Positions 25,014 through 32,764 are shown, counted from the stretch's first letter. The stretch: 32,896 nt of DNA from an uncultured Bacillota bacterium (GCA_949298925.1 CASFYE010000001.1:1-32896); one strand, 5' to 3'. Program-made: numbers and translations. The notes: generated by a model not told the origin, from the sequence alone.

Positions 25014-27188
25014 TCAACTCATGCTTTCAGGGTTAACTTCAAAAAACACGCTGGACTTTAAATTATCATCTGTGCACTTAAAAATTTCATTTTCTATTTC
25101 TCGACTGTTTTTTAGTAGCAGGCGTATCACAATTTGATATCTAAAAGAATTTTTAATTTTTTTAACAGGTGACTTCATTGCGTCCATATATATTATCTCG
25201 TCAAAATATTTTTCACGCACCTTTAACAATTTATTATAACACATTTTAAGTTCATCTCGCACAACATTTTCATCTGGATGCGCAAACAAAATACGAATAA
25301 TTTTAGAAAAAGGTGGGAAAAGTGCAGTTTTTCTTAAATTCTCTTCTTTTTTAAAAAATCCTTTATAATCGTAATTTGCTGCAAATTTGTAAACATAGTG
25401 TCTCGGTGAATATGTTTGTAAAACAACTTTCCCTTCGCTTTGGCTTCTTCCTGCCCTCCCTGAAACCTGTGTAATAAGCTGAAAACATCTTTCCGTGCTA
25501 CGATAGTCTCCTCGATACAAACTCTGATCGGCATCTATTATTCCCACCAAAACAACATCTTCAAAGTCATGTCCTTTCGCAATCATTTGTGTACCCACCA
25601 ATATTGCAGGTTTACTTTCTCGAAATTCGCTTAATATTTTCTCATGACCGTTTTTTCGTGAAGTTGTGTCATTATCCATTCTTAAAATTTTCACATTTGG
25701 AAAAATTTCTTTTAATTCACTAACAACTCTCTCGGTCCCCACAGCCCCCTGTTTTATTTTATCAGATCCGCAATTTGGACAACGGTCCAATGCTCGATAT
25801 TGTTTTCCACAGTAATGGCATTTTAATCTGTTGTCTTCTCGATGATAAACGAGATTTACATCGCACGCCTCACATTTTGCAACATATCCGCATTCTCTAC
25901 ACATCATAAATGAAGAAAACCCACGTCTATTAATAAAGATCATGGCTTGTTTTTTTTCATTTATGACATTGGCAAGGTCAGATAAAAGCTGTGAGGAAAA
26001 AATACCAGAATTGCCCACTCTAAGCTCATTCATCATATCCACAATCTGTATTTTTGGTAGTTCCTTACCATTGGCTCTTGTAGGAATCTCAATCAAATTA
26101 ACATCGCCATGCTTTGCCTGTTCATAGATGTCAACACTTGGAGTAGCACTTCCAACAACAAGCGGACAATTATTATATTCGGCTCGAAATTTAGCAATTT
26201 CAAAAGTGTCATATCGTGGATTTGACTCCGAAATATAGGATTGTTCATGTTGTTCGTCTATGATAATAATTCCAACCTTGTCGAGTGGTGCAAAAATAGC
26301 AGAACGCGCACCAACAACCACACGTGCTTCGCCAAAAAACAAACGCTTCCATTCATCGAACCTTTCCCCAGCTGAAAGACTGCTGTGTAAAACCGCCACA
26401 TTGTCACCAAATCTCGATTTAAAATTTGCCATTACCTGAGGCGTCAAAGATATTTCTGGAACCAACATTATGGCATTTTGCCCTTTTTCTAAAACCCGTG
26501 CAATTAAATTCATGTAAACTTCTGTTTTTCCACTTCCAGTAACACCATGTAAAAGATAAACACCCTTTTCGCCAACAGATTCAACTGCTCTTTTTTGCAA
26601 TTCGTTTAAAATAATTTTTTTATCTTCTTGTTGTGAGGAAAAAGGTTTTCGCAAACATCTTTCCATTTCAATTTCTATGATGCCCTTTTCTATCAAAGCC
26701 TTCACCGCACTTTGACCAAATTCCTTTTTTAAATCAACTATTTTTATTCTAGCTTTGTTTTGCAATGCCTCTACCGCTTTTTTTTGACTTTTGGCATTTT
26801 TAATTTGTTCAGCCGAAAAACTTTTTGATAGTTTTCCCCATTTTACAAACAACTCCTTAATTTTACCCTCTCTAATTTCGCTAGGTATAAAAAGTTTTAA
26901 AACACTTGTAAGTCTTAGATGAAATTCTTCGCACATAAATTTCATTAACTGCAACATCTCTGGTTTAATAATCGGTTGTTCGTCCATTTTAGCAACTATG
27001 TTTTTTATTTTTTTTTCATCATAATCAGTTTTTTCTTTTAATTCAACAACAAATCCTTGCATCATTCTAGCACCGAATGAAACTAACACACGATCCCCGT
27101 TTTGAATTTCAATCTTATCAGGAACACGATAATCAAAAACCTTGTCAAGTGCCTTCGTATCCTGATCAATAATTACTGACGCGAACAT
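25014..27188 (-). CDS. priA: Primosomal replication-restart helicase PriA
   Basis: PriA is a 3'-5' helicase that reloads the replisome at stalled forks. The 724-residue protein has the N-terminal DNA-binding part (ASVIIDQDTKALDKVFDYRV), Walker A HGVTGSGKTEVYM, Walker B IIIDEQHEQSY, SATPSVD, a zinc domain of paired cysteines between two helicase halves (CRECGYVAKCEAC, CHYCGKQYRALDRCPNCG), GTERV, and the motif VI region TQVSGRAGRS. ATG 27188 has AAGGA 4 nt upstream. It opens the operon priA-def-fmt-rlmN-rsgA-rpe. A terminator hairpin and an extended -10 promoter overlap directly upstream. Confidence 0.95.
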   Translation of the reverse strand: MFASVIIDQDTKALDKVFDYRVPDKIEIQNGDRVLVSFGARMMQGFVVELKEKTDYDEKKIKNIVAKMDEQPIIKPEMLQLMKFMCEEFHLRLTSVLKLFIPSEIREGKIKELFVKWGKLSKSFSAEQIKNAKSQKKAVEALQNKARIKIVDLKKEFGQSAVKALIEKGIIEIEMERCLRKPFSSQQEDKKIILNELQKRAVESVGEKGVYLLHGVTGSGKTEVYMNLIARVLEKGQNAIMLVPEISLTPQVMANFKSRFGDNVAVLHSSLSAGERFDEWKRLFFGEARVVVGARSAIFAPLDKVGIIIIDEQHEQSYISESNPRYDTFEIAKFRAEYNNCPLVVGSATPSVDIYEQAKHGDVNLIEIPTRANGKELPKIQIVDMMNELRVGNSGIFSSQLLSDLANVINEKKQAMIFINRRGFSSFMMCRECGYVAKCEACDVNLVYHREDNRLKCHYCGKQYRALDRCPNCGSDKIKQGAVGTERVVSELKEIFPNVKILRMDNDTTSRKNGHEKILSEFRESKPAILVGTQMIAKGHDFEDVVLVGIIDADQSLYRGDYRSTERCFQLITQVSGRAGRSQSEGKVVLQTYSPRHYVYKFAANYDYKGFFKKEENLRKTALFPPFSKIIRILFAHPDENVVRDELKMCYNKLLKVREKYFDEIIYMDAMKSPVKKIKNSFRYQIVIRLLLKNSREIENEIFKCTDDNLKSSVFFEVNPESMS

Positions 27189-27205
27189 AATATCCTTAAA
27201 AAAAA

Positions 27206-27225
27206 CTATTGCTGTGAAGCAATAG
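27206..27225 (-). terminator. Terminator hairpin immediately upstream of the priA ribosome-binding site
   Basis: The stem CTATTGCT/AGCAATAG has a 4-nt loop and is followed on the minus strand by eight T residues and then AAGGA. It would end transcripts coming from rpoZ. The priA promoter lies against it, so priA transcripts should begin inside the ascending arm and escape it. Confidence 0.8.
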
Positions 27226-27226
27226 C

Positions 27227-27255
27227 ATTATATCATAAAAAACAAAAAAAGTAAA
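27227..27255 (-). promoter_or_regulatory. Extended -10 promoter of the priA operon
   Basis: On the minus strand TTTACT (27250-27255), a 17-nt spacer ending in TGA, and TATAAT (27227-27232) form an extended -10 promoter. The predicted start is about 27220, inside the terminator stem. Confidence 0.75.
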
Positions 27256-27296
27256 TCTCAAAAGAAGCGCACCTCTAATAAGGTCAGAATAAAAAA

Positions 27297-27494
27297 TTAA
27301 ATTTCGCTAGGCACAACTTTTTTTTGGAAAACTTCCTCACAAGCAAGACTTATAGCTTTTTTATCCATATTTTCAAGCTCTAATCTATGAACTGTTGCGA
27401 TTTCCTTTGCTCTTTTAGTAATAATAGTGCAAAGCACATATCTATTGCCTCCAGCATTTCTAACCAAGTCGTCAATTGGCGGTTCTATCATCAT
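27297..27494 (-). CDS. rpoZ: DNA-directed RNA polymerase omega subunit
   Basis: Omega helps fold and stabilise the beta' subunit. The 65-residue product has the family pattern PPIDDLVRNAGGNRYVLCTI, ITKRAKEI, and a C-terminal helix with KKAISLACEEVFQKK. The start is ATG 27494 (with an adjacent in-frame ATG at 27491), with GAGGTG upstream. A longer frame to 27542 would overlap its promoter. In many Bacillota rpoZ follows gmk; here it stands alone with its own promoter and is cut off from priA by a hairpin. Confidence 0.92.
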   Translation of the reverse strand: MMIEPPIDDLVRNAGGNRYVLCTIITKRAKEIATVHRLELENMDKKAISLACEEVFQKKVVPSEI

Positions 27495-27526
27495 ATTTTT
27501 CACCTCAAAATTAAATTTACTTGAAT

Positions 27527-27555
27527 ATTTTAACACAAACATTGAAAAAAGTAAA
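27527..27555 (-). promoter_or_regulatory. Extended -10 promoter of rpoZ
   Basis: On the minus strand TTTACT (27550-27555), a 17-nt spacer ending in TGT, and TAAAAT (27527-27532). The same -35 hexamer and spacing occur at priA. Confidence 0.7.
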
Positions 27556-27650
27556 GCATAAAAATGATGTAAAAGTTTAAAAAAAGAAAAAAGTAAAAAT
27601 TTTTAGCAAAAAAATTAATAATAAATTTAAAAATTGTTTTTGTATGAAAA

Positions 27651-27674
27651 AATACTGACTTTTTAGTCAGTATT
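27651..27674. terminator. Terminator after ppdK
   Basis: The perfect 10-bp stem AATACTGACT/AGTCAGTATT (27651-27660 and 27665-27674) has a 4-nt loop and A/T tracts outside, a few bases after the ppdK stop on the minus strand. Confidence 0.9.
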
Positions 27675-27680
27675 TTTTAT

Positions 27681-30308
27681 TTATTTTCTAGGATTTTTAA
27701 TATTTGCTTGTGCAGCAGCAAGTCTAGCAATAGGCACTCTAAATGGTGAGCATGAAACATAATTCAATCCTGCATTGTGGCAGAATTCAACACTTGATGG
27801 ATCGCCACCATGTTCACCACAAATTCCAAGTTTTATATCTGGCCTTGTGCTTCTGCCAAGGTCAGCTGCCATTTTAACAAGTTTTCCAACACCATTTTGA
27901 TCTAATCTTGCAAAAGGATCGCTTTCAAAAATTTTCTTTTGATAGTAAACGTCCAAAAATTTTGCTGCATCATCACGGCTGAATCCGTAAGTCATTTGCG
28001 TTAAGTCGTTTGTCCCAAATGAGAAGAATTCTGCTGTTTTAGCAACTTCGTCTGCTGTTAAGGCAGCTCTAGGAATTTCGATCATCGTTCCTATTTTGTA
28101 ATGTAAATCTGCATTCTTCTTAGCAATGATTTCATCTGCTTTCTTAGCAACTATATCACGAACGTATTTGAATTCTTTTGAATCACAAGTAAGTGGAATC
28201 ATGATTTCAGGCACAATGTCATAGCCTTTGCTTTTCTTAACTTCGATTGCAGCTTCAATAACTGCTTGTGTTTGCATCTCTGCGATTTCTGGATATGTTA
28301 CAGCAAGACGAAGACCACGATGTCCCATCATTGGGTTGAATTCGTGCAAACCTACAACAGTCTGTTTCAAACTTGCAAATGTCAAACCCATCTCTTTTGC
28401 GAGAGCTTTAATCTCGTCATCAGTATGAGGCAAAAATTCATGAAGAGGTGGATCCAAAAATCTAATCGTAACAGGTTTGCCTTGCATTGCAGTATAAAGC
28501 CCTTTGAAATCTTTTTTCTGCATAGGAAGAAGTTTAGCTAATGCTTTTTTTCTTTCTTCAACAGTTGTTGCAACAATCATTTCGCGAACTGCCATTATCC
28601 TGTCAGCTTCAAAAAACATATGTTCTGTCCTGCAAAGACCAATTCCCTCTGCGCCAAAATCAAACGCAACTTTTGCATCTCTTGGATTATCAGCGTTTGT
28701 GCGCACTTGAAGTTTGCGGTATTTGTCTGCCCATTGCATAATTGTAGCGAATTCACCTGAAATCTTTGCTGGCTCAGTAGCAACAGCGCCATCATAAATT
28801 TTACCAGTAGAACCATCAAAAGACAACAAGTCACCTTCTTTAAAAGTTTTCCCACGCAAAGTGAATGATTTTTCGTCATCAGCAAATTTGATTGCACTGC
28901 AACCTGCAACGCAAGCTGTTCCCATACCACGAGCAACAACTGCGGCATGTGAAGTCATTCCACCACGTGCAGTCAAGATACCTTGAGATGCTGCCATACC
29001 TTCAATGTCCTCTGGAGACGTCTCCAAACGAACCAAAACAACCTTTTCTTTATTCGCTGCCATTTCTTTTGCGCGCTCTGCTGTAAAGCAAATTTTACCA
29101 CAAGCTGCGCCAGGAGAAGCTGGAAGTGCTTCTGCTAAAACCCTTGCTTTTTTAAGAGCAGCAGCTTCAAATTGAGGGTGCAACAATGCGTCCAATTGCT
29201 TTGGATCGATCATTGCAAGGGCTTCTTTCTCCGAAATCATTTTTTCGTTAACCAAATCAACGGCGATTTTTAAAGCGGCTTTTGCTGTTCTCTTCCCGTT
29301 TCTTGTTTGAAGCATATAAAGTTTGCCTTTCTCGATAGTAAACTCCATATCTTGCATATCATGGTTGTGTTGTTCAAGTTTTTTAGCAATGTCAACAAAT
29401 TGCTTATAAACTGCTGGATTTTGTTTTTTAAGTTCAGCTATTGGCATAGGTGTTCTAATGCCCGCAACGACGTCTTCACCTTGCGCGTTCATGAGATATT
29501 CACCATAAAATTCGTTTTCACCGGTTGCAGGGTTACGGCTGAAAGCAACACCCGTTCCACAATCATCTCCCATATTACCAAACACCATGGATTGAACGTT
29601 GACAGCTGTCCCCCATTCATAAGGAATGTCGTGCATTCTTCTGTAAACGTTTGCCCTGTCGTTGTCCCAAGATCTAAACACAGCTTTAACAGCTTCTATA
29701 AGTTGAACTTTTGGATCTTGTGGGAAATCTTTTCCAAGTCCTTTTTTGTAAAGGTCCTTAAACAATTTTACTATTTCTTTTAAGTCCTCAGCAGAAAGGT
29801 CTTTATCAAATTGAACATGTTTTTTCTCTTTGATGCTGTCAAGAATTCTTTCATATTTAGATTTGTCCTGCATCATAACGACGTCAGAAAACATTTGAAT
29901 AAATCTTCTGTAAGAATCATAAGCAAACCTTGGATTGCCTGTCAAAGCAGCAAGTCCTTCAACAACTTCATCGTTAAGCCCCAAGTTAAGAATTGTGTCC
30001 ATCATCCCTGGCATAGAAACTCTTGCTCCAGAACGAACAGAAACAAGAAGAGGATTTTTCTTATCCCCAAATTTCTTTCCAGTGATTTTTTCAAGCTCAT
30101 TAAGTTTTGAATTGATTTGATTAATTATTCCATCATTGATTTTTCTTCCATCATTATAGTATTGAGTACAAGCTTCAGTGGTAACAATAAACCCTTGTGG
30201 CACAGGCATACCAAGCTTTGTCATCTCAGCAAGGTTAGATCCTTTTCCGCCGAAAAGCGCTTTGTTTTTCCCATCGGCTTCTTTAAATGCATAAACAAAT
30301 TTTTTCAT
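27681..30308 (-). CDS. ppdK: Pyruvate, phosphate dikinase
   Basis: PPDK reversibly converts pyruvate, ATP and phosphate to PEP, AMP and pyrophosphate; in anaerobes it often works with PPi-linked glycolysis. The 875-residue protein has the ATP-grasp N-terminus (FGGKGSNLAEMTKLGMPVP, SVRSGARVSMPGMMDT), the swivelling domain with the phosphohistidine in GGMTSHAAVVARGMG, and the TIM-barrel PEP domain (GLCRTEHMFF, GTNDLTQMTYGFSRDD, GICGEHGGDP). The Thr-Ser-His order keeps the regulatory threonine. No PPDK regulatory protein gene lies in the window. AAGGAG precedes ATG 30308. It has its own promoter and terminator. Confidence 0.97.
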   Translation of the reverse strand: MKKFVYAFKEADGKNKALFGGKGSNLAEMTKLGMPVPQGFIVTTEACTQYYNDGRKINDGIINQINSKLNELEKITGKKFGDKKNPLLVSVRSGARVSMPGMMDTILNLGLNDEVVEGLAALTGNPRFAYDSYRRFIQMFSDVVMMQDKSKYERILDSIKEKKHVQFDKDLSAEDLKEIVKLFKDLYKKGLGKDFPQDPKVQLIEAVKAVFRSWDNDRANVYRRMHDIPYEWGTAVNVQSMVFGNMGDDCGTGVAFSRNPATGENEFYGEYLMNAQGEDVVAGIRTPMPIAELKKQNPAVYKQFVDIAKKLEQHNHDMQDMEFTIEKGKLYMLQTRNGKRTAKAALKIAVDLVNEKMISEKEALAMIDPKQLDALLHPQFEAAALKKARVLAEALPASPGAACGKICFTAERAKEMAANKEKVVLVRLETSPEDIEGMAASQGILTARGGMTSHAAVVARGMGTACVAGCSAIKFADDEKSFTLRGKTFKEGDLLSFDGSTGKIYDGAVATEPAKISGEFATIMQWADKYRKLQVRTNADNPRDAKVAFDFGAEGIGLCRTEHMFFEADRIMAVREMIVATTVEERKKALAKLLPMQKKDFKGLYTAMQGKPVTIRFLDPPLHEFLPHTDDEIKALAKEMGLTFASLKQTVVGLHEFNPMMGHRGLRLAVTYPEIAEMQTQAVIEAAIEVKKSKGYDIVPEIMIPLTCDSKEFKYVRDIVAKKADEIIAKKNADLHYKIGTMIEIPRAALTADEVAKTAEFFSFGTNDLTQMTYGFSRDDAAKFLDVYYQKKIFESDPFARLDQNGVGKLVKMAADLGRSTRPDIKLGICGEHGGDPSSVEFCHNAGLNYVSCSPFRVPIARLAAAQANIKNPRK

Positions 30309-30337
30309 AAAAATCTCCTTTTTTGTGTTACCTTAGT

Positions 30338-30365
30338 AGTATACAAAAATCGCCAGTTTTTTCAA
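30338..30365 (-). promoter_or_regulatory. Predicted ppdK promoter
   Basis: On the minus strand TTGAAA (30360-30365), a 16-nt spacer and TATACT (30338-30343) lie about 30 nt before the ppdK start. Confidence 0.55.
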
Positions 30366-30440
30366 AATAATTTTACAACTTTTTATAAGTTTTTTTTTAA
30401 TTTTGTCGTTGACTTACAAGTTTAATTTTTACAACAAAAA

Positions 30441-30465
30441 GCGAGTGGAAAAAAGTTCCACTCGC
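30441..30465 (-). terminator. Terminator after the M16 peptidase gene
   Basis: The 10-bp stem GCGAGTGGAA/TTCCACTCGC has a 5-nt loop and is followed on the minus strand by TTTTTG. It lies 30 nt after the stop of the peptidase gene. Confidence 0.88.
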
Positions 30466-30494
30466 AAATTTAGAGTTTTTGAAATAACATATTA

Positions 30495-31739
30495 TTATTT
30501 TTCAAAAACTTTTAAATCCGACATTTTAATATTCGTGCCAATTCCTAAAACAATAAAACTTTTGTTTTCTATGATATATCTTGCCAAATCCTTTATTTTT
30601 TCATTGTCAACATCATACGCATTTTTTTCAATCTCTTTTTTACTCCTTATCCTGCCATATAAAATCTGGTCCATCGTCAGTTTATTTAACAAATTCGCAG
30701 GATCTTCCCACTTAACTATTTCTCGTTTGGTGGCAATTCTACCTCTTTCAAATTCTATTTCTGTCAATCCATGTTCTGCTATTTTTTTAATTTCATTTTT
30801 AATTAATGAAAGTATTTTTTTTACATCATAGGCACTTGATGAAAAATCTATTTCTATTCTGCCCCCCTTGTCATCACAATTAGTTTTAACATGAATCTGG
30901 TAAACGAGTCCTAGTTTTGTTCTTATTTCAGAATAAAGACGCGGACGCAATGCCAATTGAAAAAATCTCAACGCATCTACGCGATGATCAAAAACAGTAA
31001 AATTGTTAATATAAATGCAAATTTTAGTATTCTCCCCTTTTCTTTTTTTAACAATATACTTTGGTTTTTCGATAAAACAAGGCAATGGTTGTTCGTTAGA
31101 TGTAAAATTTTGATTGAAAAGAAACTTTTGAAGATTTTTTTCTAAAATTTGTTTGTATTTTTTAAATTTGATTCCACCAATTCCAACGACAAACATTTTG
31201 TCAGGAGTCAACAAACTTTTTACCTGATTCAAATCGTCCACTGTGATAGATTTAATGCTAGACTTTGTGCCAATAACTCTTTGCTTATATGGCTTATTTG
31301 TATGTAAATCCAAAAATATTTTTTCTTTGTATTTTTTCTCCGGCATGGAATTGGCTAAGGAAAGCTCTTGCAAGATTACCATTTTTTCTTTTCTAAGTTC
31401 TTCTCTGTCGAATTTAGGCATAGTAATTCCTTCCGCGAAAACACTGAACCCTTTTTCAAAATGTTCGTTCAAACAATCATAATCAAACATTATTTTTCTC
31501 ATCGATGTGTAAGCATTTGAATTTGAACATAGTTGATTTTGAATTGTTTTTCTTTGCTCATCGCTCATATTTAAAGTGCTTTTAAAAACCATATGCTCAA
31601 AACAATGCAATGCACCCTTTTTCTTTTCATCAACTGCACCGACCTTGAAAATAATTTCATTTTCAGTAATACCACGATTTTTGTCGTAAATATATATTAT
31701 TTTTGCTCCATTTTTATATAAATGTGTATAAGTCTTCAT
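30495..31739 (-). CDS. M16 family zinc peptidase
   Basis: This 414-residue protein has the inverted zinc motif HCFEH (H45, E48, H49) and a glutamate 76 residues later (E125 in VILQEL), the distance typical of active M16 peptidases. A second M16-type domain follows, with ALRPRLYSEIRTKLGLVYQI. No signal peptide is present, so it is probably cytoplasmic. In Bacillota such proteins (YmfF/YmfH-like) can act as pairs; only one is seen here, and it keeps the active site. Start ATG 31739 has GGGAG 5 nt upstream. A longer frame to 31766 would begin within the promoter region. It is a single-gene unit. Confidence 0.9.
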   Translation of the reverse strand: MKTYTHLYKNGAKIIYIYDKNRGITENEIIFKVGAVDEKKKGALHCFEHMVFKSTLNMSDEQRKTIQNQLCSNSNAYTSMRKIMFDYDCLNEHFEKGFSVFAEGITMPKFDREELRKEKMVILQELSLANSMPEKKYKEKIFLDLHTNKPYKQRVIGTKSSIKSITVDDLNQVKSLLTPDKMFVVGIGGIKFKKYKQILEKNLQKFLFNQNFTSNEQPLPCFIEKPKYIVKKRKGENTKICIYINNFTVFDHRVDALRFFQLALRPRLYSEIRTKLGLVYQIHVKTNCDDKGGRIEIDFSSSAYDVKKILSLIKNEIKKIAEHGLTEIEFERGRIATKREIVKWEDPANLLNKLTMDQILYGRIRSKKEIEKNAYDVDNEKIKDLARYIIENKSFIVLGIGTNIKMSDLKVFEK

Positions 31740-31754
31740 ACAAACTCCCAATTG

Positions 31755-31784
31755 ATTATAACACAAAAACTACTTACAAAACAA
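31755..31784 (-). promoter_or_regulatory. Predicted promoter of the M16 peptidase gene
   Basis: On the minus strand TTGTTT (31779-31784), an 18-nt spacer ending in TGT, and TATAAT (31755-31760). The extended -10 supports it. The predicted leader is short and begins just before the GGGAG site. Confidence 0.65.
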
Positions 31785-31905
31785 TATTTCATAAAACATT
31801 AATTTATTTTGAATTACTTTTCATATATTCAATTTTAAGTATTGTCGAATTATATGAATATTTTAACTTTACAAATTGCTTAGAGCAACAGGGTCGACGC
31901 GTTAA

Positions 31906-31931
31906 AAAAACAAGCCCGTGTGCTTGTTTTT
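31906..31931. terminator. Second hairpin terminator beyond the tRNA array
   Basis: The 10-bp stem AAAAACAAGC/GCTTGTTTTT (31906-31915 and 31922-31931) has a 6-nt loop and a T run on either reading strand. It may be a back-up terminator for the tRNA transcript. Confidence 0.7.
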
Positions 31932-31981
31932 AGCCAAAGACGGGAATAAACTCGCTTTATTCCCCGCCCGAAGGGGTGAAC

Positions 31982-31999
31982 CGTAGGTTCAAATCCTGC
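31982..31999 (+). repeat. Orphan inverted copy of the tRNA-Gln T-arm
   Basis: CGTAGGTTCAAATCCTGC on the plus strand is the exact reverse complement of 32039-32056, the T-arm of tRNA-Gln(UUG). No acceptor, D-arm or anticodon arm goes with it, so it is not a tRNA gene. It may be a remnant of an inverted duplication. Confidence 0.7.
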
Positions 32000-32003
32000 A
32001 TAT

Positions 32004-32025
32004 AAAAAAACTCGGACAAACCGAG
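32004..32025 (-). terminator. Terminator of the tRNA operon
   Basis: The stem CTCGG/CCGAG (32011-32015 and 32021-32025) has a 5-nt loop and seven T residues on the minus strand. It begins 2 nt after the CCA end of tRNA-Gln(UUG). Confidence 0.85.
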
Positions 32026-32027
32026 TA

Positions 32028-32102
32028 TGGCTGGGGTGGCAGGATTTGAACCTACGAATGCAAGAGTCAAAGTCTTGTGCCTTACCACTTGGCGACACCC
32101 CA
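32028..32102 (-). tRNA. tRNA-Gln (UUG)
   Basis: The 7-bp acceptor stem TGGGGTG/CACCCCA, discriminator G and an encoded CCA (32028-32030) are visible. The anticodon loop reads CTTTGAC, giving anticodon TTG, and the T-loop is TTCAAAT. It is the last tRNA of the array. Confidence 0.95.
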
Positions 32103-32191
32103 TCAATTGAATTTAAAGTAAATAGTAAATTTTGATTGCCACGACGAGTATATTAAGTGCAAAAGGTTAAAAGAAGAATTTTTGAATTATC

Positions 32192-32299
32192 AAATCTCAC
32201 GCATTCTCTCCTGCCCGAGATTTCAACCGGGATGTTCCGGGTTCCTCCGCAGAATGCGGTGCAAAGTTTGAAAACTTTGCAAGCACCGGGTGTGCAAAA
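32192..32299 (-). other. GC-rich, highly structured insert between tRNA-Lys and tRNA-Gln(UUG)
   Basis: This segment is much richer in GC than its surroundings. It holds several inverted repeats: AAATCTC/GAGATTT (32192-32198, 32217-32223), CGCATTCT/AGAATGCG (32200-32207, 32251-32258), CCGCA/TGCGG (32247-32251, 32255-32259) and GCAAAGTTT/AAACTTTGC (32261-32269, 32272-32280). A bulged stem TTTGCA..CACC/GGTG..TGCAAA lies near 32276-32299. It is co-transcribed with the tRNAs and may be a structured RNA or a palindromic repeat element. I do not recognise a known RNA family. Confidence 0.5.
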
Positions 32300-32310
32300 C
32301 GCCATGCGTT

Positions 32311-32386
32311 TGGTGGCCCACCCGGGGCTCGAACCCGGGACCCCTTGATTAAAAGTCAAGTGCTCTACCGACTGAGCTAGTGGACC
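32311..32386 (-). tRNA. tRNA-Lys (UUU)
   Basis: The acceptor stem GGTCCAC/GTGGGCC has one G-U pair, with discriminator A and an encoded CCA (32311-32313). The anticodon loop CTTTTAA gives TTT, and the D-arm TAGCTCAGTCGGTAGAGC and T-loop TTCGAGC are normal. Confidence 0.96.
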
Positions 32387-32432
32387 ATCTTCGGTAATTG
32401 ATTTGTGCAAATTTCCTAGCAGTAATTTGCAT

Positions 32433-32507
32433 TGGCTGGGGTGGTAGGATTTGAACCTACGGATGTTGGAGTCAGAGTCCAATGCCTTACCGCTTGGCGA
32501 CACCCCA
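32433..32507 (-). tRNA. tRNA-Gln (CUG)
   Basis: Its body is nearly identical to the other glutamine tRNA, with the same acceptor stem TGGGGTG/CACCCCA, discriminator G and encoded CCA. The anticodon loop CTCTGAC gives CTG. It is probably a duplicate of the UUG gene with a changed anticodon. Confidence 0.94.
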
Positions 32508-32529
32508 TCAAGTGGCGTCAAATTAAATA

Positions 32530-32606
32530 TGGGGTGATCGAAGGGAATCGAACCCTTGACCTCTAGAGCCACAATCTAGCGTTCTGCCAACTGAACTACG
32601 ACCACC
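32530..32606 (-). tRNA. tRNA-His (GUG)
   Basis: The acceptor stem GTGGTCG/CGATCAC is extended by the histidine-specific G at -1 (32606) facing discriminator C. CCA is encoded (32530-32532). The anticodon loop TTGTGGC gives GTG. Confidence 0.96.
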
Positions 32607-32609
32607 ATA

Positions 32610-32686
<77 letters not shown>

Positions 32687-32690
32687 CCGT

Positions 32691-32764
32691 TGGAGCGGGT
32701 GAAGGGAATCGGACCCTCGCAACCAGCTTGGAAGGCTGGGGTTCTACCACTGAACTACACCCGC
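32691..32764 (-). tRNA. tRNA-Gly (UCC)
   Basis: The acceptor stem GCGGGTG/CACCCGC has discriminator T and an encoded CCA (32691-32693). The anticodon loop CTTCCAA gives TCC. It is the first gene transcribed in the array, about 15 nt after the predicted transcript start. Confidence 0.96.

Larger units (their letters stand above)
31785..32027. other. Non-coding region between the M16 gene and the tRNA array
   Basis: The left part is AT-rich with nothing recognisable. From about 31890 it becomes GC-richer and holds hairpins at 31906-31931 and 31942-31964, an orphan tRNA-Gln T-arm copy on the plus strand (31982-31999) and the tRNA operon terminator (32004-32025). Confidence 0.6.

Noticed and set aside
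28595..28948. 117-codon minus-strand frame and several plus-strand frames inside ppdK
   Set aside because: They overlap a fully conserved enzyme in other frames, and none resembles a known protein.
31977..32003. Orphan T-arm considered as a plus-strand tRNA gene
   Set aside because: No acceptor, D-arm or anticodon arm can be built around it.
31880..32098. Minus-strand 72-codon reading frame beginning MSPSGKAQDF
   Set aside because: It is a read-through of tRNA-Gln(UUG) and its terminator; this peptide is a known type of false protein from tRNA genes.
32153..32572. Minus-strand 139-codon frame with LAQSVEHLTFNQGVPG
   Set aside because: It spans tRNA-His, tRNA-Gln(CUG) and tRNA-Lys; the peptide is a shadow of tRNA sequence.
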